Shown here one piece after another: positions 29,283-39,460 of a DNA stretch of 64,000 bases. The DNA is from Paracoccus luteus (GTDB lineage Bacteria; Pseudomonadota; Alphaproteobacteria; Rhodobacterales; Rhodobacteraceae), in the NCBI RefSeq assembly GCF_004522155.1, contig NZ_SDEA01000009.1:16518-80517 (forward strand), read 5' to 3'. The notes under the pieces are model-generated. The model worked only from the letters and a program-made list of their open reading frames with translations. It was not told the origin of the DNA and did not search any database. The translations under genes were made by a program, and so were the position numbers. Each line of letters opens with the position of its first letter. Position 1 is the first letter of the stretch.

Positions 29283-29878
29283 AGCCCCTGCCCCGGTTTC
29301 GGGTTGGTCATCCGCATCGCCTTGGCCGGGTCGCGCCACATCTGCTGCAGCACGTCCTGGCGCTTGATGTCGCGGCGGTGGCGCAGCGTCAGAAGGATCG
29401 CGCCGATCATGGCGACCAGCAGGATCAGCCCGGCCAGCTGGAACGGCAGCAGATAACGGTCATACAGCACCAGACCCAGCGCGTGGGTGTTCAGCGTGTT
29501 TTCCACGATGGGCGCGGCGCGGGCGTTGTCGGCGACCGAGGTTTCCCAGTTGCCATAGGCGATGCCCAGCATCGCCAGCACCACCAGCCCCATGACCAGC
29601 GCCAGCGGCAGATAGCGCGCCAGCTCGCCCTTGAGCGCGGCGAAGTCGATGTCCAGCATCATCACGACGAACAGGAACAACACCGCGACCGCGCCGACAT
29701 AGACGATGACCAGCAGCATCGCCACGAACTCGGCCCCCTGCAGGACGAACAGCCCCGCCGCCGAGATGAAGCACAGGATCAGCCACAGCACCGAATGGAC
29801 CGGGTTGCGCGAGATCACGACCATGAAGCCGGCCACGCAGACGCAGATTGCGAACAGGTAAAAGGCAAAGACCATCAT
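29279..29878 (-). CDS. nuoJ: NADH-quinone oxidoreductase subunit J
   Basis: NuoJ (199 aa) is a five-helix membrane-arm subunit; its third helix, [24 protein letters not shown], contains the pi-bulge region central to coupling (quoted here only as the segment at about residues 50-75). The start ATG 29878 overlaps the stop of the upstream carboxymuconolactone-decarboxylase-like gene (ATGA); a second ATG follows directly. Its own stop overlaps the next GTG start. Confidence 0.95.
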
Positions 29879-30279
29879 GCGTCGTCCTCCTCGGCAAAGA
29901 CCGACTGCGCCAGTTCCAGCGCCTTCTGCATGGCGGGCAGGCCGCCGAACATGCTCATCTGCCAGATCGTCTCGGCGATCTCGCGCTGGGTCGCGCCGGC
30001 CTGCCGGGCGTGGCGGACGGCCAGGCGCAGCTGCGGCTCGGCCATCGCGCCCTGCACCGTCAGCGCGCCGATGGTCAGCAACAGCCGCGTCTTGGCGTCC
30101 AGCCCCTCGCGGTTGAAGGTGCGGCCGAACCACATCTCCATCATGTCCGACGACATGGTGGGGATCAGCTTCTCGAACGCGCGCGGATCCCATTTCTCCA
30201 GCGCCGGGTTGAAGGCGCGCGCCATCTCCTGCCCCGAGGCGAGCATCTGCGCGAACAGCTTGGTGAACCCCTCGCTCAT
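29875..30279 (-). CDS. Carboxymuconolactone decarboxylase-like protein
   Basis: A 134-residue all-helical protein of the AhpD/CMD-like superfamily: [36 protein letters not shown] and [15 protein letters not shown] match the family core. The CxxC redox pair of AhpD and the Cys of many CMD proteins are absent, so peroxidase activity is unlikely; a decarboxylase or structural role is possible. It is joined by ATGA overlaps to nuoI upstream and nuoJ downstream, so it is made with complex I. Confidence 0.75.
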   Translation of the reverse strand: MSEGFTKLFAQMLASGQEMARAFNPALEKWDPRAFEKLIPTMSSDMMEMWFGRTFNREGLDAKTRLLLTIGALTVQGAMAEPQLRLAVRHARQAGATQREIAETIWQMSMFGGLPAMQKALELAQSVFAEEDDA

Positions 30280-30767
30280 CTGTAGGGCGCGTCCAGGGCG
30301 ATGTTCTGGGCGATCACGGCTTCCCAGCGTTCGCCGTTCGCCAGCAGCTTCTGCTTGTCATACAGCAACTCCTCGCGGGTTTCGGTGGCGAACTCCAGGT
30401 TCGGCCCCTCGACGATGGCATCGACCGGGCAGGCTTCCTGGCAAAAGCCGCAATAGATGCACTTGGTCATGTCCAGGTCATAGCGCGTGGTGCGCCGCGA
30501 CCCGTCCTCGCGCGGTTCGGCGTCGATGGTGATCGCCTGCGCGGGGCAGATCGCCTCGCACAGCTTGCAGGCGATGCAGCGTTCCTCGCCGTTGGGATAG
30601 CGGCGCAGGGCGTGTTCGCCGCGGAACCGGGGGGACAGCGGCGAGCGTTCGTGCGGATAGTTGATGGTGGCCTTGGGCGCGACAAAGTATTTCATGCCCA
30701 GGCCGAAGCCCTTGATGAAATCCCACAGCAGGAAATACTTGGTCGCCCGGACCAGGTCGAACGCCAT
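30276..30767 (-). CDS. nuoI: NADH-quinone oxidoreductase subunit I
   Basis: NuoI (163 aa) carries iron-sulfur clusters N6a and N6b of the peripheral arm. The two ferredoxin motifs [12 protein letters not shown] and [12 protein letters not shown] are complete. ATG 30767 gives the conserved N-terminus ([20 protein letters not shown]), one nucleotide after the stop of a 58-codon frame. The length is the alphaproteobacterial norm. Confidence 0.97.
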   Translation of the reverse strand: MAFDLVRATKYFLLWDFIKGFGLGMKYFVAPKATINYPHERSPLSPRFRGEHALRRYPNGEERCIACKLCEAICPAQAITIDAEPREDGSRRTTRYDLDMTKCIYCGFCQEACPVDAIVEGPNLEFATETREELLYDKQKLLANGERWEAVIAQNIALDAPYR

Positions 30768-30768
30768 G

Positions 30769-30945
30769 TCAGGCCGCCCCGTTTTCGGCCGCATAGCGGT
30801 CGAAGGCCGCGACGATCAGCCGGACACCGGCATCGTCCAGCGTCACCCCTGCCTGTCCCAGCGCCTCGGCGATGAAATGCGCGAACTGCGCCTTTTCGGT
30901 TTCCTCGGCCGTCGCCAGCGTCTGTGCGATCTGATTGGTGGTCAT
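30769..30945 (-). CDS. 58-aa small protein between nuoH and nuoI
   Basis: A tiny acidic, helical protein (58 aa) starting [15 protein letters not shown] and ending [10 protein letters not shown]; no transmembrane segment or Cys. It has one of the best ribosome sites in the window, GGAGGATAAGCC before the ATG, which overlaps the nuoH stop codon. Its own stop is one nucleotide before the nuoI ATG. The composition and regular hydrophobic spacing ([17 protein letters not shown]) look like a real helical hairpin. No family is recognised; a chaperone or accessory role for NuoI or NuoH is only a guess. Confidence 0.7.
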   Translation of the reverse strand: MTTNQIAQTLATAEETEKAQFAHFIAEALGQAGVTLDDAGVRLIVAAFDRYAAENGAA

Positions 30946-30948
30946 GGC

Positions 30949-32013
30949 TTATCCTCCGACAACGGTTGCGCCGATCTGCGTCAGGTGGTCCCAGCGCGCC
31001 CACGCGCCGCCCAGCACGTCAAAGCGGGCAAGGAACGCGACCAGCACCACCCAGCCCAGCGACAGCGGCAGGAACACCTTCCAGCCGACGCGCATCAACT
31101 GGTCATAGCGATAGCGCGGCGTGATCGCCTTAACCATCGCGAACATGAAGAACCAGACCCACATCTTCAGCACCATCCACAGCGCCCCGTCGGGCAGGCC
31201 CGGAATGGGCGACAGCCAGCCGCCGAAGAACAGGATCGAGATCAGCGCGCACATCAGGAAGATCGCGATGTATTCGCCAGCCATGTAGAGCAGATAGGGC
31301 GTGGACGAATATTCGACCATGTGGCCCGCGACCAGTTCCGACTCCGCCTCGGCCAGGTCAAAGGGCGGGCGGTTCGTCTCGGCCAGCGCGCTGATGAAGA
31401 ACAGCACCAGCATCGGCAGATGCGGCAGCCAGTACCAGTTGAACATGCCGAACGCGCCGCGCTGGCTTTCGACGATGCCCGACAGGTTCATCGTCCCGGC
31501 CGAGATGATGACGCCGATGATGATCAGCCCCAGCGACACCTCATAGCTGATCATCTGCGCCGCCGACCGCAGCGAAGCAAGGAACGGGTATTTCGAGTTC
31601 GAGGCCCAGCCGCCCATGATCACGCCGTAAACCTCAAGCGAGGAGACGGCGAAGATGAACAGGATGCCCACGTTGATGTTGGCCATCACCCAGCCGGGCG
31701 CGAACGGGATCACCACCCAGCCGACCAGCGCCAGCACCATCGACAGGAACGGCGCCAGGAAGAAGACGAACTTGTCGGCCCCGGCGGGCACGACGATTTC
31801 CTTGACGACATATTTCAGCGCGTCGGCCACCGATTGCAGCAGCCCCCAGGGGCCGACCACGTTCGGGCCGCGGCGCATCTGGACCGCGGCCCAGATCTTG
31901 CGGTCGCCATAGACCAGAAACAGCAGCGAGATCATCACGAAGGCGATGATGCCCAGGCCCTGCGCCAGCAGGATCACCGCGATGCCAAGGGGCGAAGCCA
32001 GAAACTCAGCCAT
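30949..32013 (-). CDS. nuoH: NADH-quinone oxidoreductase subunit H
   Basis: NuoH (354 aa) is the membrane subunit that forms the base of the quinone chamber. Conserved loops [44 protein letters not shown] (the acidic quinone-site loop) and [13 protein letters not shown] are all present; quoted segments span about residues 42-65, 205-230 and 285-300. About eight to nine helices fit the length. It is followed directly by the 58-aa frame. Confidence 0.97.
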   Translation of the reverse strand: MAEFLASPLGIAVILLAQGLGIIAFVMISLLFLVYGDRKIWAAVQMRRGPNVVGPWGLLQSVADALKYVVKEIVVPAGADKFVFFLAPFLSMVLALVGWVVIPFAPGWVMANINVGILFIFAVSSLEVYGVIMGGWASNSKYPFLASLRSAAQMISYEVSLGLIIIGVIISAGTMNLSGIVESQRGAFGMFNWYWLPHLPMLVLFFISALAETNRPPFDLAEAESELVAGHMVEYSSTPYLLYMAGEYIAIFLMCALISILFFGGWLSPIPGLPDGALWMVLKMWVWFFMFAMVKAITPRYRYDQLMRVGWKVFLPLSLGWVVLVAFLARFDVLGGAWARWDHLTQIGATVVGG

Positions 32014-32028
32014 CCGTGTCGTCCCTCC

Positions 32029-32799
32029 TTACGCCGCGGGGATGCCGCGGGCCTTGCACGCGCGCAAGGTGTCATTCGTTTCCATCACCCGCAGGCCCAT
32101 CGGCTGCGTGTCGGACAGGGTAAAGACCGACCCCACCAACAGCTTTCCGTTGCGCTTGTCCTGCAGGGTGCGGATGTGGCGGGCATAGTGCCGGCCCGTG
32201 CCCTTGGCCCAGCCGGCCAGCGCGCAGGTGGCATAGGCGAAGGCCACATCGGCGTCCACCCCCGGCTTGAGGTTGGCGGTCACCTCGACCAGGTCGCCCT
32301 TGCGGTCGCCCTTGATCGCATCGACGCGTGCCCCCACGAACAGCGCCGGATCGGCGGTGAAGTCCTTGGGGAAATCGGGCAGCGCCGGACGGGTGCGGGC
32401 GGCGAACGCCTCCAGCGCCTTTTGCTGCGCGGTGGGCAGGCGCGGCTTGCCGGGGGACACCAGTTCAAAGTTGCCGACGTCGGCCGCCGACAAATCCAGG
32501 CCCAGATTCACCGACAGCTCGGCCAGCTCGGCCTCGGTGACGGAAAACGCCTCGCGGCCGGCGGCGCTGTCCAGCGCCACCTCGGTCACGGACCCGTCGG
32601 GTTCCAGGATCAGGATGTCGCCCGACTTGGTGGACACGCGCGCGCGGCTAAGCCGGGTGCCGGCGGCGGAACGGTCCATCACCTTGACGCTCACCTGCTC
32701 GGGCTTGGACGGCGGGCGCGCGGGGCCGCCCTCGTCCCTGACGCATCCGGCCAGCGCCAGCGCGCCGGCGGCCATCCACAGGGTCAGCGCGCGGGCCAT
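32029..32799 (-). CDS. Uncharacterised lipoprotein between nuoG and nuoH
   Basis: A 256-residue predicted lipoprotein: after a short basic start and hydrophobic stretch (LTLWMAAGALALAGC) comes a perfect lipobox LAGC. The mature protein is soluble, with a basic segment near the C-terminus (GRHYARHIRTLQDKRNGKL). ATG 32799 is preferred over an ATG six codons upstream because GGAG stands 7 nt before it and it begins 4 bp after the nuoG stop. No family is recognised, though proteins of this kind recur in Rhodobacteraceae nuo operons. A role anchored at the periplasmic or outer membrane is inferred from the lipobox. Confidence 0.7.
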   Translation of the reverse strand: MARALTLWMAAGALALAGCVRDEGGPARPPSKPEQVSVKVMDRSAAGTRLSRARVSTKSGDILILEPDGSVTEVALDSAAGREAFSVTEAELAELSVNLGLDLSAADVGNFELVSPGKPRLPTAQQKALEAFAARTRPALPDFPKDFTADPALFVGARVDAIKGDRKGDLVEVTANLKPGVDADVAFAYATCALAGWAKGTGRHYARHIRTLQDKRNGKLLVGSVFTLSDTQPMGLRVMETNDTLRACKARGIPAA

Positions 32800-32803
32800 C
32801 GCC

Positions 32804-34822
32804 CTACTCCGCCGCAAGCGCGGGCGTGGCCCGCGCGCCCGCCATCGCCGACAGCTGCCCCATCAGCGGCGAGGACCGGGCGATGGGGTTGGTCAGGTAG
32901 AAATCGCGCACCGCGTTGCGGAAGGTTGCGGCGCCCAGGGTGCCCGGCTGGACCGGTTGCCACGCATTCCCCGGCACCTCGTCGATCTGCGCCAGATGCG
33001 GCACCGCGTCGATCAGCGCCCGGCGCAGCCCGGCCAGATCGTCCCACGGCTGGGTGCGCCCCAGTTCGGCCGACAGCGCCCGCAGGATCGCCCAGTTCTC
33101 CTTGGCCTGCCCCGGCGCAAAGTTTGCGCGCAGGGCCAGCTGCGGGCGCCCCTCGGTGTTCACGAACAGCCCGCCCTCCTCGGTATAGCAGGCTGCGGGC
33201 AGGATGATGTCGGCGCGGTGCGCGCCGCGGTCGCCGTGACTGCCCTGATAGATGACGGTCGGGCCGGCGGCGATGTCCACCTCGTCCGCGCCGAGGCTAT
33301 AGATCACCTCGGCGCCCTCGATGGCGGCGGCCAAGCCGCCTTCGGTGACGGCGCCCACGTCCATCGCGCCCACGCGGGCGGCGGCGGTGTGCAGGACCAG
33401 CAGCTTGCAGTCGCCCAGCTCGCAGATGCGCATGGCCGCGGCCAGCACGGCCGCGCCGTCCGCCTCGCGCAGGGCGCCCTGCCCCACGATGACGATGCCG
33501 GGCGTGCCCTCGGTGTTCGCCAGATCGTCGCCCAACAGCGCCGCCAGCGCGGCCCGGTCGGTGCCGAAATGGTGATAGTCATAGGTCAGGTCCGCGGCCT
33601 CGCCGACCAGCGCGACCTGCGCGCCATGCGTCCAGGCCTTGCGGATGCGGGCGTTCAGGACCGGCGCCTCGACCCGCGGGTTGGTGCCGATCAGCAGGAT
33701 GCGCCGGGCGTCGTCGATGTCGGCGATGCTGGCGGTCCCGACATAACCCGAACGGTTCCCCGCCGGCAGCCGCGCGTTGTCGGTGCGGCATTCAACCGTG
33801 CCGCCGATCCCCTCGACCAGCTGCTTCAGCGCGAACACGGCCTCGGCCGGGGCCAGGTCGCCGATCAGCCCCGCGACCTTGCGCCCCTTCATCGCGGATG
33901 CGGCTGCCTCAAGCGCCTCGGGCCAGGTCGCCGGGCGCAGGCGGCCGTTCCGGCGGATATAGGGCTGGTCCAGCCGCTGGCGGCGCAGCCCGTCCCAGAC
34001 GAAGCGGGTCTTGTCGCTGATCCACTCCTCGTTCACGCCGTCATGGTTGCGGGGCAGGATGCGCATCACCTCGCGCCCCTTGACGTCGATGCGGATCGCC
34101 GACCCTAGCGCGTCCATCACGTCGATGGATTCGGTCTTGGTCAGCTCCCACGGGCGCGCGGTAAAGGCATAGGGCTTGCTGACCAGCGCGCCGACCGGGC
34201 ACAGGTCGATGATGTTGCCCTGCAGGTTCGAATCCAGCGTCAGGCCCAGATAGGACGTGATCTCGCTGTCCTCGCCCCGGCCGGTCTGGCCCATCTGGGT
34301 GATCCCCGCGACCTCGCTGGTGAACCGCACGCAGCGGGTGCAGCTGATGCAGCGGGTCATGTGGGTTTCCACCAGCGGCCCCAGATCCAGATCCTCGGAC
34401 GCGCGCTTGGGCTCGCGGTAGCGGCTGAAATCGACGCCATAGGCCATCGCCTGGTCCTGCAGGTCGCATTCGCCGCCCTGGTCGCAGATCGGGCAGTCCA
34501 GCGGGTGGTTGATCAGCAGGAACTCCATCACCCCCTCGCGGGCCTTGCGGACCATCGGGCTGTTGGTGCGGATCTCGGACGGGGCACCGTCGGGGCCGGG
34601 GCGCAGGTCGCGCACCTGCATCGCGCAGGATGCGGCGGGCTTGGGCGGGCCGCCCACGACCTCGACCAGGCACATCCGGCAGTTGCCCGCGATGGACAGC
34701 CGTTCGTGATAGCAGAATCGCGGCACCTCGATCCCCGCCTGCTCGCAGGCCTGGATCAGCGTCATGTTGGGATCGACCTCGACCAGCCGGTCGTCGATCC
34801 TGATGGTGCGAAGATTGCTCAT
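32804..34822 (-). CDS. nuoG: NADH-quinone oxidoreductase subunit G
   Basis: NuoG (672 aa) is the largest peripheral-arm subunit, holding clusters N1b, N5 and N4. [15 protein letters not shown] gives the [2Fe-2S] ligands, [17 protein letters not shown] the His-ligated N5, and [10 protein letters not shown] with DLCPVGAL the N4 cluster. The C-terminal molybdopterin-oxidoreductase-like domain has lost cofactor function, as in other complex I. The extra N7 cluster motif (CxxC of E. coli) is not evident. Confidence 0.96.
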   Translation of the reverse strand: MSNLRTIRIDDRLVEVDPNMTLIQACEQAGIEVPRFCYHERLSIAGNCRMCLVEVVGGPPKPAASCAMQVRDLRPGPDGAPSEIRTNSPMVRKAREGVMEFLLINHPLDCPICDQGGECDLQDQAMAYGVDFSRYREPKRASEDLDLGPLVETHMTRCISCTRCVRFTSEVAGITQMGQTGRGEDSEITSYLGLTLDSNLQGNIIDLCPVGALVSKPYAFTARPWELTKTESIDVMDALGSAIRIDVKGREVMRILPRNHDGVNEEWISDKTRFVWDGLRRQRLDQPYIRRNGRLRPATWPEALEAAASAMKGRKVAGLIGDLAPAEAVFALKQLVEGIGGTVECRTDNARLPAGNRSGYVGTASIADIDDARRILLIGTNPRVEAPVLNARIRKAWTHGAQVALVGEAADLTYDYHHFGTDRAALAALLGDDLANTEGTPGIVIVGQGALREADGAAVLAAAMRICELGDCKLLVLHTAAARVGAMDVGAVTEGGLAAAIEGAEVIYSLGADEVDIAAGPTVIYQGSHGDRGAHRADIILPAACYTEEGGLFVNTEGRPQLALRANFAPGQAKENWAILRALSAELGRTQPWDDLAGLRRALIDAVPHLAQIDEVPGNAWQPVQPGTLGAATFRNAVRDFYLTNPIARSSPLMGQLSAMAGARATPALAAE

Positions 34823-34843
34823 CTGCGTGCCCTGTCCCCTGCC

Positions 34844-35272
34844 TCAGTCCACGCGGACAAAGGTCTTGAAATACGTGTCTTGCTGATCGCCGCGCTGGAC
34901 GATGGTCGTCATCGCGTCCCGGCCGGGGCGATAAAGGACGATGCCATAGGTCGGGCCAAAGTCGGCAAATCGCGCGGTCCGCTGCGCCGTGGCCTGCCAG
35001 CGCACGCCCTGCGGGTCGGTGCAGGTGATCGCGGCGGCGCGCGGCTCGCCCCAGATGCGGATATAGGGCTTGCCGGTCAGGTCGCGGCTGGTGGTCACGC
35101 GCGAGCCGGCGGGGGCATCGACCGTGCAGCTGAGCCCGCCGGGCGACAGCAGGTCGAAGCGCATCACATAGACCTCGACCGGCGGCGCGGCCAGCGCCAG
35201 ATCCGCCAGCAGCATCGTGGCCGCCGCGGCGGCGGTGACGGCGATCCCGATCCAGCGCACCGCCCGTTTCAT
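34844..35272 (-). CDS. Small exported protein of unknown function, nuo operon
   Basis: A 142-residue protein with a hydrophobic signal segment ([21 protein letters not shown]), cleavage likely around residue 28. The mature part contains two Cys (LSCTVDAP and ITCTDPQG) that could form a disulfide. The start ATG overlaps the stop of the upstream DUF5333-like gene (ATGA), so both are coupled. It lies 21 bp before nuoG. I do not recognise a named family. Confidence 0.65.
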   Translation of the reverse strand: MKRAVRWIGIAVTAAAAATMLLADLALAAPPVEVYVMRFDLLSPGGLSCTVDAPAGSRVTTSRDLTGKPYIRIWGEPRAAAITCTDPQGVRWQATAQRTARFADFGPTYGIVLYRPGRDAMTTIVQRGDQQDTYFKTFVRVD

Positions 35273-35688
35273 TTCGCCACCAGCAGCGACCCGGTCACTG
35301 TCCGGTTTGCGATCTCCTGCCGGCCCAGCCGGCAATAGCTTTCGGCGTCGCCCTTGGTCACGCCGTTGCGGCCCATGTAATCCTCGGCCACGGCATAGAT
35401 GCGGGCCTTGTCCGCCTTGCTGTCCAGGAACGCGTCCACCTGCTGCTTGGAATAGCCGCGGTCCAGCGCATAGCGTTCCAGCGCGCGGGCCTGCTGGAAC
35501 GCATAGATCAGCCGCCCGTCGATGGTGGGACATTCGCGGCGGATGCGGTCGGCGATCCGCGCGGCGATCAGGCGGTCGTTGATGTAACGCTCGCTGGACA
35601 GCGGCTCCAGCGCGGCGGCGGGGGACGCCAGCGCCGACATTGCGCAAAGCGTCAGGGCGGCGGCGGTCAGTCGCAAGGGAAGGTGCAT
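35269..35688 (-). CDS. Small exported protein, DUF5333-like
   Basis: A 139-residue protein with a signal peptide ([20 protein letters not shown]) and a helical mature part ([22 protein letters not shown], about residues 34-55, then [13 protein letters not shown] and [10 protein letters not shown] with a second Cys). It resembles the family named DUF5333, which I recall from Rhodobacteraceae nuo operons. An ATG at 35826 overlapping the nuoF stop is in the same frame and would add 46 residues in front of the signal; the signal peptide argues for 35688. Function unknown. Confidence 0.7.
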   Translation of the reverse strand: MHLPLRLTAAALTLCAMSALASPAAALEPLSSERYINDRLIAARIADRIRRECPTIDGRLIYAFQQARALERYALDRGYSKQQVDAFLDSKADKARIYAVAEDYMGRNGVTKGDAESYCRLGRQEIANRTVTGSLLVAK

Positions 35689-35822
35689 GGCACGGGCCTT
35701 TCTGCTGCGGTCGGGCGCAGCATAGCCGATCGCCCCGCACGGCGCCGTCAGATGCGCGTGATCGTGCCGGGCATCCGCCCCGCGCGCCACCCGCCTGCCG
35801 GGCCGATGTGCGACCGCCCGCG

Positions 35823-37130
<1,308 letters not shown>

Positions 37131-37352
37131 CTATCGTTCGCGCGGCGCATGGTCGCGCCGCCGCCAGATCCGCCAGGTCACCAGCAGCGACCAGACCAGC
37201 GCCCCGATCGCCGCGAGATCGGCGAGAAAGGCATATTCCGCGGGCCAGCCGAAACGCCGCCCCGCCCAGTTGGCCGCCAGCCACAGCAGCATGGTCGCGG
37301 CGATCACGCCGCCCGCCAGCCGCATCTGCGCGCCGTCGGCCCGCGGCGTCAT
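37131..37352 (-). CDS. Small two-helix membrane protein, DUF5337-like
   Basis: A 73-residue protein with two hydrophobic segments (LAGGVIAATMLLWLAANWAG and AFLADLAAIGALVWSLLVTW) and a basic C-terminus (RIWRRRDHAPRER). It resembles the small family named DUF5337 that I recall from nuo operons of this group. Its start overlaps the stop of the upstream 334-aa gene by 4 bp. A place in or near the complex I membrane arm is a fair inference, not shown. Confidence 0.7.
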   Translation of the reverse strand: MTPRADGAQMRLAGGVIAATMLLWLAANWAGRRFGWPAEYAFLADLAAIGALVWSLLVTWRIWRRRDHAPRER

Positions 37353-38353
37353 GGTGCGTCACCCGCATCCACGCGGCGGGAATGCGCCGTTTCGCCGCCC
37401 GCCGCAAGCACGCGCGCCTGCCCCACCCAGTCGTCGCGACGGATATGCGCGCCCTTGCGGGCCAGGCGGGCGCTGAAGTCATCGACCTCGGCGTCCGTCC
37501 AGGCGGCGATCTGGTCAAAGCGGGTGACGCCGTTTTCATGCAGCCAGCCGGTCAGCTTGCGCCCGACGCCGTCGATCCGGCCCAGATCGTCGGCGCCCTG
37601 CGGCACGGCGTCGCGGTCGTTGCGGCTGCGGGCCGTCAGCCGGCCCGCGTCGGTCGTGCCGGGGCCTGCGGCAGAAAAGTCTTCGTCGGTGATGGTGGCC
37701 GGGGGCTGGTCGGGCGCGGGCTGCGCGGCGGGCATCGGCTCGGCGGCGGGCACGGCCTCGCCGGGCATGGCGTGATCCTCGGACTGCGAGGGGACATACA
37801 TCACCGCCCGGGTATCCTCCAGCGGGGTTTCCTCGGCGGGGGTGTCTTCCAGCGAAGGCTTTGCGGCCGGGGCCTCCTCGGCCGGGGTGCGGGCGGGCGG
37901 CTCGGGCGCCTGCCCCGCGGGCGCGCCGCCGGCCGGCGCTGTCACGGCGGCCCCGTTCTGGTCCGCACCGCCGACGGTAAACGTCACCGCCTCGGCCGCG
38001 TTGACCGAGGCGCCGGGCGGGGCGCCGGTCATCGGCACCGACCCGTCGGGGCCGGGCACGGCGGCCGGGCGCGGCGGTGCAACCAGCACCCCCTGCGCGT
38101 CGCGGCCCGGCGCCACCGGGGCCTGTCCCGCCCCCGCACCCGTATCGCTGGCCCAGTCCTCGGCGGCCATCTGGTCGGCGGTCCGGCCCTCGCAGGCCAG
38201 AAACACCAGCAGGCCGCCGACCAGCCCGGCCGTCAGCAGCCCCAGCAGCAGCCCGGCCAGCACGCCCAGATCGCCCGCGCCGCTGGTCAGCGCCAGCACC
38301 AGCAGGCCCATCAGCGCCGCTGCGATCCAACACGTCCGCCTGCACTCACTCAT
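37349..38353 (-). CDS. Membrane-anchored protein with C-terminal helix-hairpin-helix domain, NuoE-extension-like
   Basis: A 334-residue protein in three parts: two N-terminal hydrophobic segments (about residues 10-55, CWIAAALMGLLVLAL and LLGLLTAGLVGGLLVFLAC), a long low-complexity Ala/Pro/Glu linker, and a compact C-terminal domain (GRIDGVGRKLTGWLHENG, FDQIAAWTDAEVDDF, RDDWVGQARVLA). The last part closely resembles the extension found fused to NuoE in rhizobia and other alphaproteobacteria. ATG 38353 has GGAG 8 nt upstream; an ATG six codons earlier is possible. It follows nuoE by 28 bp and overlaps the next gene by 4 bp. Confidence 0.7.
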   Translation of the reverse strand: MSECRRTCWIAAALMGLLVLALTSGAGDLGVLAGLLLGLLTAGLVGGLLVFLACEGRTADQMAAEDWASDTGAGAGQAPVAPGRDAQGVLVAPPRPAAVPGPDGSVPMTGAPPGASVNAAEAVTFTVGGADQNGAAVTAPAGGAPAGQAPEPPARTPAEEAPAAKPSLEDTPAEETPLEDTRAVMYVPSQSEDHAMPGEAVPAAEPMPAAQPAPDQPPATITDEDFSAAGPGTTDAGRLTARSRNDRDAVPQGADDLGRIDGVGRKLTGWLHENGVTRFDQIAAWTDAEVDDFSARLARKGAHIRRDDWVGQARVLAAGGETAHSRRVDAGDAP

Positions 38354-38381
38354 CCGCACGACTCCGGCCATTGCTTTGATG

Positions 38382-39263
38382 TTACTGGGTATCCTTCGCG
38401 TCGGCGGGCTGGCCCGCCGGTTCCCTTGCGGATTGCGGCCGACCCGCAGAGGTTCCCGCCGCCTCCTGCTCGGTGATGCCGGTCTTGTCGGCGGGCCGCC
38501 CCTCGGACGGGCGCGGCTCGTCCGCCGGGTCGCCATCGTCGGTCGCGGCGTCGGGCCGGCGCTGCCACGGCGTCAGGATCGGCGCCTCGGTCCCGTCGAT
38601 GCGCTTGACCGTGTCGCGCAGCCTGACCGCCAGCGAGGCCGATGCGTTCAGTTCCTCGCCCGTCCCCTTCAGCGCCGCCAGCGCCACCGGCCCGCCCAGC
38701 GGTTCGGACGAGAACCGGCCGTTCTGCGGCCCCGGAACCGGCACCTGGCCCGCGGCCAGCGCGTCGATCAGCCCGGCCAGCTTCTCGGCGGTCAGATCCT
38801 CATAGTAATCCTTGCCGATCTGGGCCATCGGCGCGTTGGAACAGGCGCCCAGGCATTCGACCTCTTCCCAGCTGAAATTGCCGTCCGCCGACAGGGTGTG
38901 CGGGGTGGCGGCGATCTTGTCGCGGCAGACGGCGATCAGGTCGCCCGCGCCGCAGATCATGCAGGTCGTGGTGCCGCAGATCTGGATGTTGGCGATCCGG
39001 CCGACCGGGTGCAGCTGGAACATGAAATAGAACGTCGCCACCTCGAGCGCGCGGATATAGGCCATGCCCAGCAGGTCCGCGACATATTCGATGGCGGGCC
39101 GCGTCAGCCAGCCTTCCTGTTCCTGCGCGCGCCACAGCAGCGGGATGACCGCCGATTGCTGGCGCCCCTCGGGGAACTTGGTCATCTGCGCTTGCGCCCA
39201 CGCCAGGTTCTTCGGCGTGAACTCGAACGAGTCGGGCTGGGTCAGGGACAGGCGGCGCAGCAT
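38382..39263 (-). CDS. nuoE: NADH-quinone oxidoreductase subunit E
   Basis: NuoE (293 aa) carries the [2Fe-2S] cluster N1a, with ligands in CGTTTC and CLGAC. The thioredoxin-like core ends near residue 185. Beyond it is a 100-residue hydrophilic, low-complexity tail that lacks the helix-hairpin-helix domain seen at this place in rhizobial NuoE; that domain is instead in the next gene. The ATG shares one base with the stop of the 65-codon frame upstream. Confidence 0.95.
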   Translation of the reverse strand: MLRRLSLTQPDSFEFTPKNLAWAQAQMTKFPEGRQQSAVIPLLWRAQEQEGWLTRPAIEYVADLLGMAYIRALEVATFYFMFQLHPVGRIANIQICGTTTCMICGAGDLIAVCRDKIAATPHTLSADGNFSWEEVECLGACSNAPMAQIGKDYYEDLTAEKLAGLIDALAAGQVPVPGPQNGRFSSEPLGGPVALAALKGTGEELNASASLAVRLRDTVKRIDGTEAPILTPWQRRPDAATDDGDPADEPRPSEGRPADKTGITEQEAAGTSAGRPQSAREPAGQPADAKDTQ

Positions 39264-39460
39264 CAGATCTCACTCAACTTATCGAAACTCACAACGTTAG
39301 CCGTGCTACCGCCATCGGGAACCATTCGCGCGGCATGAGCGATTTTCATGAAATGGCGGAAGTCCCTCTCGGATTTGACGGGGATCACAAGATGATACCC
39401 GTTTTCAAATTCCTTTACGGTGTATTCCGTGCCATTCTGATGGCGAAAGCGAAGGCTCAC
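39263..39460 (-). CDS. 65-aa small protein between nuoD and nuoE
   Basis: A 65-residue hydrophilic protein beginning with GTG at 39460, whose bases overlap the nuoD stop (GTGA), and ending in a TGA that shares one base with the nuoE ATG. The sequence ([20 protein letters not shown], then [20 protein letters not shown]) has normal amino acid balance and lower GC than its neighbours: the + strand around 39270-39450 is visibly AT-richer. That suggests a real gene, perhaps acquired later. No family recognised. Confidence 0.7.
   Translation of the reverse strand: MSLRFRHQNGTEYTVKEFENGYHLVIPVKSERDFRHFMKIAHAARMVPDGGSTANVVSFDKLSEI

Noticed and set aside
30661..33207. 848-codon plus-strand frame opposite nuoI, nuoH and the lipoprotein
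   Set aside because: Shadow frame, same composition bias, no start context.
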